In this document: piece after piece, positions 41,265 through 48,649 of the stretch
Layout of the letters: every line of letters begins with the position of its first letter
How positions within the stretch are numbered: the stretch's first letter is position 1
Assembly (NCBI GenBank): GCA_023151115.1
Contig: JAKLJP010000025.1
Location: 1 to 64,000, forward strand
Direction: 5' to 3'
Length of the DNA: 64,000 nt
Source: Anaerolineae bacterium
GTDB taxonomy: Bacteria > Chloroflexota > Anaerolineae > 4572-78 > J111
Translations under genes and position numbers: made by a program
The notes under the pieces: model-generated
Seen by the model: only the letters and a program-made list of their open reading frames with translations
Told to the model about the DNA's origin: nothing
Databases searched by the model: none

Positions 41265-42881
41265 ATGCCCCAACCCGCCGATTTACTTATCACCCATGCC
41301 CAGGTTTATACCGTTGACCCCGCCCAACCCTGGGCCGAAGCCGTTGCTATTCGAGGACGGCGCATCGTCTTTGCCGGCAGCGCCGCCGATGCCGCCGCCT
41401 GGCGTGGCCCCCACACCCGCGTGATTGACGGCCAGAGCTGCACCCTGCTGCCCGGTTTTATTGACAGCCACTTTCACCTGCTCCTGGGGTCTATCGAACT
41501 GGCCGGGATCCAACTGGGCGAGGTGACTTCGCTGGACAGCCTGGCTGCTACCGTGAGTCGCTTTGCCGCCGAGCAGCCCGATACTCCCTGGCTGGTGGGG
41601 CACGGCTTAAAATACGACATCGCCCCAGGGCGGCAGCCGTTGACCCGCCATCATCTCGACGCCATCAGCCCCGACCGGCCGCTGCTGCTCTTTTCATACG
41701 ATGTCCACACCGCCTGGGCCAACACCGCCGCCTTGCGCCGGGCCAATATTCTGTCGAGCGGCCAAGCGGAGGGGCCAAACAGTGAAATTGTTCGCAGCGC
41801 CGACGGCCAGGCCAGCGGTGAACTGCGCGAGCGGGGCGCGTACGATCTGGTTCTCGACCTGATCCCGCCGCCCAGCGACATCCAGAAGCGGGCCATGCTC
41901 CAGCGCGGCCTGGCCGAAGCAGCCCAGGTAGGCGTGACCAGCGTCCATAATATGGATGGCGACCTGGAACAACTGGCTCTCTACGCCGCCCTGGAAGATG
42001 TGGGCGAGTTGACTCTGCGCGTTTACTGCCCCTACAGCATCACCCCCGAAACCCCGCCGGAGGACTTGGCCGATGCCGTCGCCATGCGCCAGGCATTTCA
42101 GAGTGATATGGTTCGCAGCGGCTGCGTTAAATTTTTTATGGACGGGGTGATTGAAACTTACACCGGGCTGCTATTGGACGATTATATAGGGCAGCCGGGC
42201 AATAAGGGCGGGGCCTTGTTCAGCGCCGAGCATTTCAACGAGATGGCTATCAGGGCCGACCGCCTGGGCCTGCAAATCTTTGTCCACGCTACCGGCGATG
42301 GCGCGGTGCGGCGCACCCTGGATGGGTTTGAGGCAGCTCAACAGGCCAACGGCCGCCGCGACAGCCGCCACCGAGTTGAGCACATCGAGCTAATCCACCC
42401 CGACGACCTGCCCCGCTTTGCTGAGTTGGGCGTCATCGCCTCGATGCAGCCGGCCCACGTGCCCCTGCAAACCCCCGACGATCCCGATGTCTGGCCGGCG
42501 CGGGTCGGCCTGGAACGGTGGGGGCGCAGCTTTGCCTGGCAAACGCTACGTGAAGCCGGGGCCAGACTGGCTTTTGGCAGTGATTGGCCGGTTGCCCGAC
42601 AAAACCCCTTGCTCGGCCTGCACGCGGCCATTAACCGCCGCCCCTGGCAGCCCGGCCTGCCCGAAGAGCGCCAAACCCTGGCCGACGCCATTGCCGGATA
42701 CACCCGTGATGCCGCTTACGCCGAATTTCAGGAACAGCACAAGGGCCAGATCAAAGCAGGCATGCTGGCCGACCTGGTGCTGCTCTCGGCGGATATTTTC
42801 GCCCTCCCGCCGGAAGAAATTGACCAGGTACAGCCGGTGCTCACCCTCTGCGACGGGCGCATCGTTTACGAAGGCAGGTAG
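41265..42881 (+). CDS. amidohydrolase family 3 (YtcJ-like)
   Basis: 538 residues. Metal site LPGFIDSHFHLLLGS; later ligands in VHATGDGAVRRTLDGF, HRVEHIELIHPDDLPRF and FGSDWPVARQNPLLGL. YtcJ-type enzymes hydrolyse N-acyl or carbamoyl groups, but individual substrates are mostly unknown. AGGAG precedes the ATG. It is transcribed away from the GntR-led cluster and may share its control region. Its stop TAG (42879-42881) lies inside the GGTAGCA repeat. Confidence 0.93.
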   Translation: MPQPADLLITHAQVYTVDPAQPWAEAVAIRGRRIVFAGSAADAAAWRGPHTRVIDGQSCTLLPGFIDSHFHLLLGSIELAGIQLGEVTSLDSLAATVSRFAAEQPDTPWLVGHGLKYDIAPGRQPLTRHHLDAISPDRPLLLFSYDVHTAWANTAALRRANILSSGQAEGPNSEIVRSADGQASGELRERGAYDLVLDLIPPPSDIQKRAMLQRGLAEAAQVGVTSVHNMDGDLEQLALYAALEDVGELTLRVYCPYSITPETPPEDLADAVAMRQAFQSDMVRSGCVKFFMDGVIETYTGLLLDDYIGQPGNKGGALFSAEHFNEMAIRADRLGLQIFVHATGDGAVRRTLDGFEAAQQANGRRDSRHRVEHIELIHPDDLPRFAELGVIASMQPAHVPLQTPDDPDVWPARVGLERWGRSFAWQTLREAGARLAFGSDWPVARQNPLLGLHAAINRRPWQPGLPEERQTLADAIAGYTRDAAYAEFQEQHKGQIKAGMLADLVLLSADIFALPPEEIDQVQPVLTLCDGRIVYEGR

Positions 42882-42960
42882 CAGGGTAGCAAGGTAGCAA
42901 ATTTATACCCTGCTACTCTGCTACCTGCTATTTGTTTTAACGGTATAAACTTTTCTGGAG
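42877..42960. repeat. GGTAGCA hairpin element, copy 2
   Basis: GGTAGCAGGGTAGCAAGGTAGC is opposed by CCTGCTACTCTGCTACCTGC. The right end AAACTTTTCTGGAG matches copy 1 at 20987-21000; the left end is missing. The element supplies the stop codon of the gene before it and the GGAG used by the gene after it. Confidence 0.7.
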
Positions 42961-42964
42961 CACG

Positions 42965-44278
42965 ATGCCATTGAAAAACCAACGTGAAATCTTCGGCTGG
43001 GGTATGTACGACTGGGCTAACTCGGCCTTTAGCACTATTGTGGTAACTACCTTTTTAGGCCCCTACCTGACCGCCCTGGCCGAAGCCAGGGGCGGTGTGG
43101 TGAACCTGTTTGGTTATCCCCTGGAAGGGGCCGGGTTTTACCCCTTGTGCGTCTCCATCTCGGTGGGTTTGCAGGTGTTTGTGCTGCCCATCCTAGGGGC
43201 CATTGCCGACTACTCTCATCTCAAAAAACGGCTCATGTTGACCTTTGCCTACCTGGGCGCAATTGCCACGATGCTGCTTTTTCTGGTGACAAGTGATTTA
43301 ATCTGGCTGGGTGGGCTGCTCTTTATCATCGCCAACCTCTCATTTGGGGCGGCGCTGGTCTTTTACAATGCCTTTCTGCCCGATATTGCCGGCCCCAACG
43401 AGCGAGACTCGGTCAGTTCCAAAGGTTTTGCCCTGGGGTACGTGGGCGGCGGGCTGGCTTTGCTGCTGACGTTGGCGGTCCTGTGGTGGGTCAGCGAGGA
43501 AAATCGGGGGCTGGCTATCCGGCTGAGCCTGGCCGGGGCCGGACTGTGGTGGCTGGTCTTTACCTTTCTCTTTCCCCAGCGCCGCCTGGTTCAGCGCGAC
43601 CCGGTCCACCAATTACCTCACGGCGAGACGTATCTGTCGCACAGTTTCAAACAGTTGGGCCGGACCATTAAAGAGCTTTTCTACAAATACCCCACCACCC
43701 TGCGCTTTCTCATTGCTTATCTAATTTACAACGATGGGATTCAAACCATCAACACCGTCGCCACCATCTTTGCTTCGAGTGAACTGGGCCTTTCGACCAG
43801 CACCCTGGTTCAAGTGGTGCTGATGATCCAGTTTGTGGCCGCGCTGGGGGCGATGTTCTTTAATTTCCTGGCGGGACGCTTGGGGGCCAAAAAAGCAATT
43901 ATGCTCAGCCTGGTGGTCTGGTCGGGACTGGTGATTTATGCTTACGGCTTTTTATACACGGCGACCCAATTCTGGATTCTGGCGGCCTTTTTAGCCATGG
44001 TGTTGGGTGGGTCGCAGGCGCTCAGCCGCTCGCTGTTCTCACAGATGATTCCCAAGAACCGGGAGTCCGAATACTTTAGCCTGTACGAGATCAGTGAGCG
44101 GGGCACGTCGTGGCTGGGACCGGTGGTTTTTGCCCTGGCCTTGCAACTGACCGGCGCTCAGCGCATCTCGATTGTGATGCTGATTATTTTTTTCGTTGTC
44201 GGGCTGATTTTGCTCGCCCTGACCGACGTCAAAAAAGCCATCACCGATTCCGGCAACGAACTGCCGGCAGTGGTATAA
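42965..44278 (+). CDS. MFS transporter of the UMF1 (Atg22-like) family
   Basis: 437 residues with about twelve hydrophobic helices. The start KNQREIFGWGMYDWANSAFSTIVVTTFLGPYL is diagnostic for UMF1. FYNAFLPDIAGPNERDSVSSKGFALGYVGGG and FFNFLAGRLGAKKAI also match. The substrate is unknown. GGAG at 42957-42960, from the end of a repeat element, is the only ribosome-binding site, 4 bases before the ATG. Confidence 0.94.
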   Translation: MPLKNQREIFGWGMYDWANSAFSTIVVTTFLGPYLTALAEARGGVVNLFGYPLEGAGFYPLCVSISVGLQVFVLPILGAIADYSHLKKRLMLTFAYLGAIATMLLFLVTSDLIWLGGLLFIIANLSFGAALVFYNAFLPDIAGPNERDSVSSKGFALGYVGGGLALLLTLAVLWWVSEENRGLAIRLSLAGAGLWWLVFTFLFPQRRLVQRDPVHQLPHGETYLSHSFKQLGRTIKELFYKYPTTLRFLIAYLIYNDGIQTINTVATIFASSELGLSTSTLVQVVLMIQFVAALGAMFFNFLAGRLGAKKAIMLSLVVWSGLVIYAYGFLYTATQFWILAAFLAMVLGGSQALSRSLFSQMIPKNRESEYFSLYEISERGTSWLGPVVFALALQLTGAQRISIVMLIIFFVVGLILLALTDVKKAITDSGNELPAVV

Positions 44279-44367
44279 CCAATTGTGAATTGTGAATAAC
44301 CAATTGTGAATTGCGAATTGGAATTTCATTCACTATTAACCATTCACCATTCACAATTCACAATTAT
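44279..44367. repeat. AATTGTGAAT iterated-word hairpin
   Basis: CCAATTGTGAATTGTGAATA and CCAATTGTGAATTGCGAATT face ACCATTCACCATTCACAATT and CACAATTATTCAC. It starts right at the MFS stop and runs into the end of the opposite small gene, so it may terminate both transcripts. Confidence 0.6.
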
Positions 44368-44600
44368 TCACGGGTCCAGCGAATATCCATCTCCTCCCGG
44401 CCGCCCAGCGCCCGGCTCAAAACCGCAATCAGGCCGGGGTCAGCGCCGGCCTCGGCCAGGGCATCCACCGTCACCTGGTTAAGGTAGTAATCGCGGTCGT
44501 CCAGCGACTCTTCCTCAAAGTGCTCGTGCAGAAACTGGAACTGCTCCTCGCTGATTTCGCCGACGAGGGTATTGTTACTTAAGTCATAAATCTTTATCAT
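44364..44600 (-). CDS. small conserved-looking acidic protein
   Basis: About 78 residues starting MIKIYDLSNNTLVGEISEEQ at 44600, with GGAGG 6 bases upstream. An ATG at 44642 would be less well placed. The acidic body (FLHEHFEEESLDDRDYYLNQVTVDALAEAGADPGLIAVLSRALG) looks like a small alpha/beta plus helical domain. No membrane segment. Not recognised. Confidence 0.6.
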   Translation of the reverse strand: MIKIYDLSNNTLVGEISEEQFQFLHEHFEEESLDDRDYYLNQVTVDALAEAGADPGLIAVLSRALGGREEMDIRWTRE

Positions 44601-44697
44601 CGCTACCTCCATTTTAGCCAATTTATTACACCTTACCACCATTTGCCCGGCGGGTCAAAATGGATACTATAAAGCCAAGTACAAGGTTTTCTTAATC

Positions 44698-44748
44698 GCA
44701 CCCTTCGATACGTCTTTCACTTCGTTCAAGGTTACTCAGGATGCGATA
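44698..44748. repeat. CCCTTCGATACG repeat family C, copy 4
   Basis: GCACCCTTCGATACGTC and GTTCAAGGTTACTCAGGATG, a short version of the family, just upstream of tex. Confidence 0.55.
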
Positions 44749-44757
44749 CTCTTCTCA

Positions 44758-44775
44758 TCGTAAATCGTAAATCGG
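44758..44775. repeat. ATCGTAAATCG word repeat
   Basis: ATCGTAAATCGTAAATCG is the complement of the word at 27007-27030 and matches an arm of the 37295-37341 hairpin. It lies at the tex ribosome-binding site region. Confidence 0.45.
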
Positions 44776-44782
44776 AGACCGC

Positions 44783-46954
44783 ATGTCCATTGATTTTGCC
44801 CAAATCATTGCCGCCGAGCTGGGGATTCAGCGCCAGCAGGCCGCCCGCTCGATTGAACTGTTTGACAATGAAAACACCGTGCCTTTTGTGGCCCGCTACC
44901 GCAAAGAAGTGACCGGCGGACTGGACGAGGCCCAACTCCGCACCATCCTGGAACGGCTGACCTACCTGCGGAACCTCGAAGCCCGCAAGGAAACTGTGCT
45001 CCACAGCATCGCCGAGCAGGGCAAGCTGACCGACGAACTAAACCAGCGCATCGAGGCTGCCGACACCCTGCAAGCCGTCGAAGATTTGTACCTGCCCTAC
45101 AAACCCAAACGCCGCACCCGCGCCACCATCGCCCGCGAACGCGGCCTGGAACCGCTGGCCCAGGCTATGCTGGCCCAGGAGCTAACCAAGGGCAATTTGG
45201 AGGAAATCGCGGCGACCTACCTCAGCGACGACGTGCCGACCACCGAGGCCGCTTTTGCCGGCGCGTGCGACATCATCGCCGAAAGCGTGGCTGAAGACGC
45301 CGACACCCGCGCCGGCGTCCGTGAGCGCACCCGCAAGGAAGCCTGGCTGGTGGTCAGTGTGACCGACAAGGCCAAGGATGAGCGCGGCGTGTACGAAGTT
45401 TATTACGACTACCGGGAAAAACTGAGCGCCATCCCGCCGCACCGCCTGCTGGCGATCAACCGGGGTGAGCGCGAAGGGGTGCTCAAGGTCAAACTCGATG
45501 GGCCGGACGACGAACTGATCCAAACGATCCAGGCCCGCATGGTCAAAAATCCCCGTTCCGTTTTTACCACCTATTTGCGCCAGGCCATCGCCGATGGTTA
45601 CAAACGGCTGCTGGCTCCTTCGATTGAAAATGAGCTGCGCGGCGAGCTAACCGACACCTCCGATGAGCACGCCATTAACACCTTTGCCGCCAACCTGCGC
45701 CAATTGTTATTGCAGCCGCCCATCAAGGGCAAAACCATCATTGGGATTGACCCCGGCTTCCGCACCGGCTGCAAAGTGGCCCTGGTAGACCCCACCGGCA
45801 AATTTCTGGGCGGCACGACGATCTATCCCCACGAACCACAAAAAAAGTGGAACGAGGCCAAAACCATTCTGCTCAAGCTCATCGAGCAGGGCGCCGACGT
45901 GATTGCCATCGGCAACGGCACCGCCAGCCGCGAAACCGAAACTCTCGCCGCCGAGGTCATTGGCGAGGCCAAGACGCAAGACGCAAGATGCAAGACGCAA
46001 CTGGCTTACGTCATCGTCAACGAAGCCGGCGCGTCGGTCTACTCCGCCAGCGATCTGGCCCGCGCTGAATTTCCCGATTTGGACGTGAGCATGCGCGGGG
46101 CTATCTCCATCGCCCGGCGGCTGCAAGACCCGCTGGCCGAGCTGGTCAAAATTGACCCCAAATCCATCGGCGTGGGGCTGTACCAGCACGATGTGAACCA
46201 GAAGCACCTGGCCGAAACGCTGGATACGGTTGTCGAGAGCGCGGTTAACCACGTCGGGGTGGATGTCAACACGGCCAGCGCGGCGCTGCTGAGTTACGTC
46301 GCCGGGATTAGCCGGCGGGTGGCCGATGCCATTGTCAAACATCGGGAAGAAAACGGCCCGTTCCGTCGCCGCGAGGAGCTGCGTAAAATCAAGGGGCTGG
46401 GCGACAAAACCTACCAGCAGGCCATTGGCTTTCTCAAAATCCCCGGCGGCGACCATCCGCTGGACAACACCTTTATCCACCCGGAAAGCTATCCGGTGGT
46501 CGAGCGGTTGTTTGCTCACCTCCAGGTGCGCGGCGATGAGAAAGAGCTGCCCGGTAAAATCGAAACATTGCGGAAGGGCAACTTGAAAGAGCTGGCCCGC
46601 CAACTGGATGTCGGCGAGCCAACCCTGGCCGATATTCTGGAGTCGTTAGCTAAACCGGGCCGCGACCCCCGCGACGAACTACCCGCGCCGCTGCTGCGCC
46701 AGGATGTGCTGAAGCTGGAGGATTTGAAAGAAGGCATGATCCTGAGCGGCACGGTGCGCAACGTGGTGGATTTTGGCGCATTTGTGGATATTGGGGTCAA
46801 GCAGGACGGGCTGGTTCACATCAGCCATCTGGCCGACCGTTATATCAAAAGCCCCTTTGAAGTGGTCAGCGTCGGCGATGTGGTCAAGGTGAAGGTGATC
46901 AAAATTGACGCTCAGCGCGGGCGGATTGGCTTGAGTATGAAAGAGGCTGGTTGA
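44783..46954 (+). CDS. tex: Tex-family RNA-binding transcription accessory protein
   Basis: 723 residues. The Tex N-terminal helical region (FVARYRKEVTGGLDEAQLRTI), the YqgF-like RNase H fold (GIDPGFRTGCKVALVDPTG, YVIVNEAGASVYSASDLAR), helix-hairpin-helix (IKGLGDKTYQQAIGFLKI) and a C-terminal S1 domain (GMILSGTVRNVVDFGAFVDIGV) are all present. An unusual run KTQDARCKTQ before YVIVNEAG comes from iterated AAGACGC words in the DNA (45971-46000) and looks like a small in-frame insertion. Confidence 0.97.
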   Translation: MSIDFAQIIAAELGIQRQQAARSIELFDNENTVPFVARYRKEVTGGLDEAQLRTILERLTYLRNLEARKETVLHSIAEQGKLTDELNQRIEAADTLQAVEDLYLPYKPKRRTRATIARERGLEPLAQAMLAQELTKGNLEEIAATYLSDDVPTTEAAFAGACDIIAESVAEDADTRAGVRERTRKEAWLVVSVTDKAKDERGVYEVYYDYREKLSAIPPHRLLAINRGEREGVLKVKLDGPDDELIQTIQARMVKNPRSVFTTYLRQAIADGYKRLLAPSIENELRGELTDTSDEHAINTFAANLRQLLLQPPIKGKTIIGIDPGFRTGCKVALVDPTGKFLGGTTIYPHEPQKKWNEAKTILLKLIEQGADVIAIGNGTASRETETLAAEVIGEAKTQDARCKTQLAYVIVNEAGASVYSASDLARAEFPDLDVSMRGAISIARRLQDPLAELVKIDPKSIGVGLYQHDVNQKHLAETLDTVVESAVNHVGVDVNTASAALLSYVAGISRRVADAIVKHREENGPFRRREELRKIKGLGDKTYQQAIGFLKIPGGDHPLDNTFIHPESYPVVERLFAHLQVRGDEKELPGKIETLRKGNLKELARQLDVGEPTLADILESLAKPGRDPRDELPAPLLRQDVLKLEDLKEGMILSGTVRNVVDFGAFVDIGVKQDGLVHISHLADRYIKSPFEVVSVGDVVKVKVIKIDAQRGRIGLSMKEAG
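45971..46000. repeat. AAGACGC iterated words inside tex
   Basis: AAGACGCAAGACGCAAGATG then CAAGACGC: four degenerate copies of a word. The same word (CGCAAGACG) is found in the intergenic hairpin at 62551-62603. The insertion stays in frame and adds about ten residues. Confidence 0.5.
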
Positions 46955-46958
46955 GGGA

Positions 46959-46996
46959 ACGCTGATGACGCTGATCCTCGCTGATTTGCGCTGATC
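46959..46996. repeat. CGCTGAT iterated-word repeat
   Basis: ACGCTGATGACGCTGATCC and CGCTGATTTGCGCTGATC: four copies of CGCTGAT directly after the tex stop, with no complementary arm. Confidence 0.5.
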
Positions 46997-47047
46997 TTAA
47001 AAAGATGCTCGCAAGGTACGTAAAGTTTAGAGGTTCAGGCTCAAAGC

Positions 47048-47086
47048 GGGTCTGCGACCCACGTCAGTCGGGGGTCTGCGACCCCC
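47048..47086. repeat. two tandem GGGTCTGCGACCC hairpins
   Basis: GGGTCTGCGACCC (47048-47060) and GGGGGTCTGCGACCCCC (47070-47086) share one loop. They are framed by a short direct repeat (GTAAAGTTTA at about 47020 and 47094). They lie between tex and the next plus-strand gene. Confidence 0.55.
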
Positions 47087-47125
47087 TCCGAGCAGTAAAG
47101 TTTAAAAGGCAATAGTAAATCAACC

Positions 47126-48304
47126 ATGAAAATCCTCATATTAGGCAGCGGCTTGATGGGACCAGCCGTCGCTTTTAACGCGATGGCCGATCCGGAAGTG
47201 GCCCAGGTTTTTCTGGCCGACGCTGACCCAGGCCAACTGGATGCAGCCATGCGCGGTCTGGCCGGAAAACCGGGTGCGGCTAAACTCAGCCCGATTCAAC
47301 TTGATCTCAACGATCAGGCTGTCGCCGTCGAAGTAATGACCGGCTGCCAGGGTGTCGTCGCGGCACTGCCCCGGCCGGTGAGCATTTTGGGCATTCGGGC
47401 CGCGCTGCGAGCGGGCGTACCCCTGGTTGACCTGACTTGGCCCGCCGACGAGCACATGCCGGGACTGCACCGGGAAGTCGAAGCCGCCAACGGCCTGATT
47501 ATCCCCGGCTGTGGGGTCGAGCCGGGGCTGACCGAAATTTTGGCCCGTCACCTGGCCGAGCAGTTGGATCAGGTGGACGAACTGCATATCAAATGTGGCG
47601 GCATCCCCGCCGCGCCGAGCGGGCCGCTGGGGTACAAAATTGTCTTTGGCGGCAAACAGTTGCCCCTGCGCGAGCAGGACGGGCGTTTGGTCGAAGACGG
47701 CCAGCTTAAGTTTGTGCCGCGTTACTCCGGCGTCGAAAGCGTGACCTTCCCCGGCGTGGGCGAACTGGAAGCCTGGCACGAAACCTTTATGCCCTGGCTG
47801 CTGGACCTGCCGATCCTCAAACATCTAAAAAGCGGCAGCCAAAAAACCATCCGCTGGCCCGGCTACGCGGCCAAAGTGACCGTACTCAAAGAGTTGGGGC
47901 TATTGAGCCTGGAGCCGGTCGAGGTGGAGGGGGTCAAGGTTGCGCCCAAAAAGCTGCTCGATGCGCTGCTCTATCCCCAGGTGGCAATGAAAGAAGGCGA
48001 GCGGGATATTACCCTGCTGCGGGTGGAGGCCAGCGGACAGAAAGCGGGCCAGCCATGCCGCTGCCAGGCCGAAATGGTAGATTATTACGACGCAGTGGAA
48101 GGTTTCACCTCGATGGCCCGGACGACTGCCTTTACCGGGGCAATTGTAGCCCGCATGGTGGGTCGGGGCGAGATAACTGAGCGCGGCCTGCTGACGCCGG
48201 AGCAGGTGATCGTTGGCCCTCTCTTCGAGCGGTTGAGGGCGGAATTGGCGGCGGCGAAGGTTCACTTTAGCATAACCAGCGAGCCATTTTATAAAACTCC
48301 TTGA
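47126..48304 (+). CDS. saccharopine-dehydrogenase-like NAD(P)-dependent oxidoreductase
   Basis: 392 residues. The N-terminal Rossmann fold MKILILGSGLMGPAVAFNAMA is followed by the substrate/catalytic domain (LIIPGCGVEPGLTEILARHL, GGIPAAPSGPLGYKIVF). The C-terminal part has VDYYDAVEGFTSMARTTAFTGA, as in lysine-pathway saccharopine reductases/dehydrogenases. A lysine-related or carboxynorspermidine-related role is possible, but no partner gene is adjacent. Confidence 0.9.
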   Translation: MKILILGSGLMGPAVAFNAMADPEVAQVFLADADPGQLDAAMRGLAGKPGAAKLSPIQLDLNDQAVAVEVMTGCQGVVAALPRPVSILGIRAALRAGVPLVDLTWPADEHMPGLHREVEAANGLIIPGCGVEPGLTEILARHLAEQLDQVDELHIKCGGIPAAPSGPLGYKIVFGGKQLPLREQDGRLVEDGQLKFVPRYSGVESVTFPGVGELEAWHETFMPWLLDLPILKHLKSGSQKTIRWPGYAAKVTVLKELGLLSLEPVEVEGVKVAPKKLLDALLYPQVAMKEGERDITLLRVEASGQKAGQPCRCQAEMVDYYDAVEGFTSMARTTAFTGAIVARMVGRGEITERGLLTPEQVIVGPLFERLRAELAAAKVHFSITSEPFYKTP

Positions 48305-48339
48305 CGTCCATGCCCAACCTCGCTTTGGTAGGCCGCCCC

Positions 48340-48523
48340 GGTACAGATGGCCGCCGGGACAAACGACCACCACATCACCCACCTGGAAGGGTGCGACTTT
48401 CTCCGCCACGATCTGGTCGCCGTGCTTAACCTGCGCCATTGTGGGCATCAACTGACCCCAAGCGCTGACCGCGTTCCGGGCGAGGATCATCCCGCTGAGC
48501 CAAATGAGGGGGGTCAAGCTCAT
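48340..48523 (-). pseudogene. fragment resembling the actuator region of a P-type (metal) ATPase
   Basis: On the minus strand about 60 codons read LTPLIWLSGMILARNAVSAW, GQLMPTMAQVKHGDQIVAEK and VAPFQVGDVVVVCPGG. The last part matches the vGDvvvv.pGe pattern that precedes IPVDG in P1B-type ATPases. The following TGES-bearing part is missing and the next codons are unrelated, so this is a remnant. The same frame runs on only by chance over the saccharopine-dehydrogenase-like gene. Confidence 0.4.
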
Positions 48524-48649
48524 ATCAGCCAGAGTATTACTGAGATAACATTTGTACCGCCTGAATCATCTTCTGGCCCGGTTCTGGTTTGGTCTTAAAC
48601 TCAATCTCAGCCGGAATGCCACACTTCTGCCGCCGTCCAATGAATAACG
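48524..48649. other. spacer with no intact gene
   Basis: On the minus strand a short frame with RRQKCGIPAEIEFKTKPEPG and QKMIQAVQMLSQ-stop (about 48633-48535) could be the end of another decayed gene upstream of the ATPase-like fragment. Not identified. Confidence 0.25.

Noticed and set aside
48347..48598. Plus-strand 83-codon frame after the saccharopine-dehydrogenase-like gene
   Set aside because: No domain or ribosome site. The opposite strand carries a recognisable P-type ATPase-like pattern.
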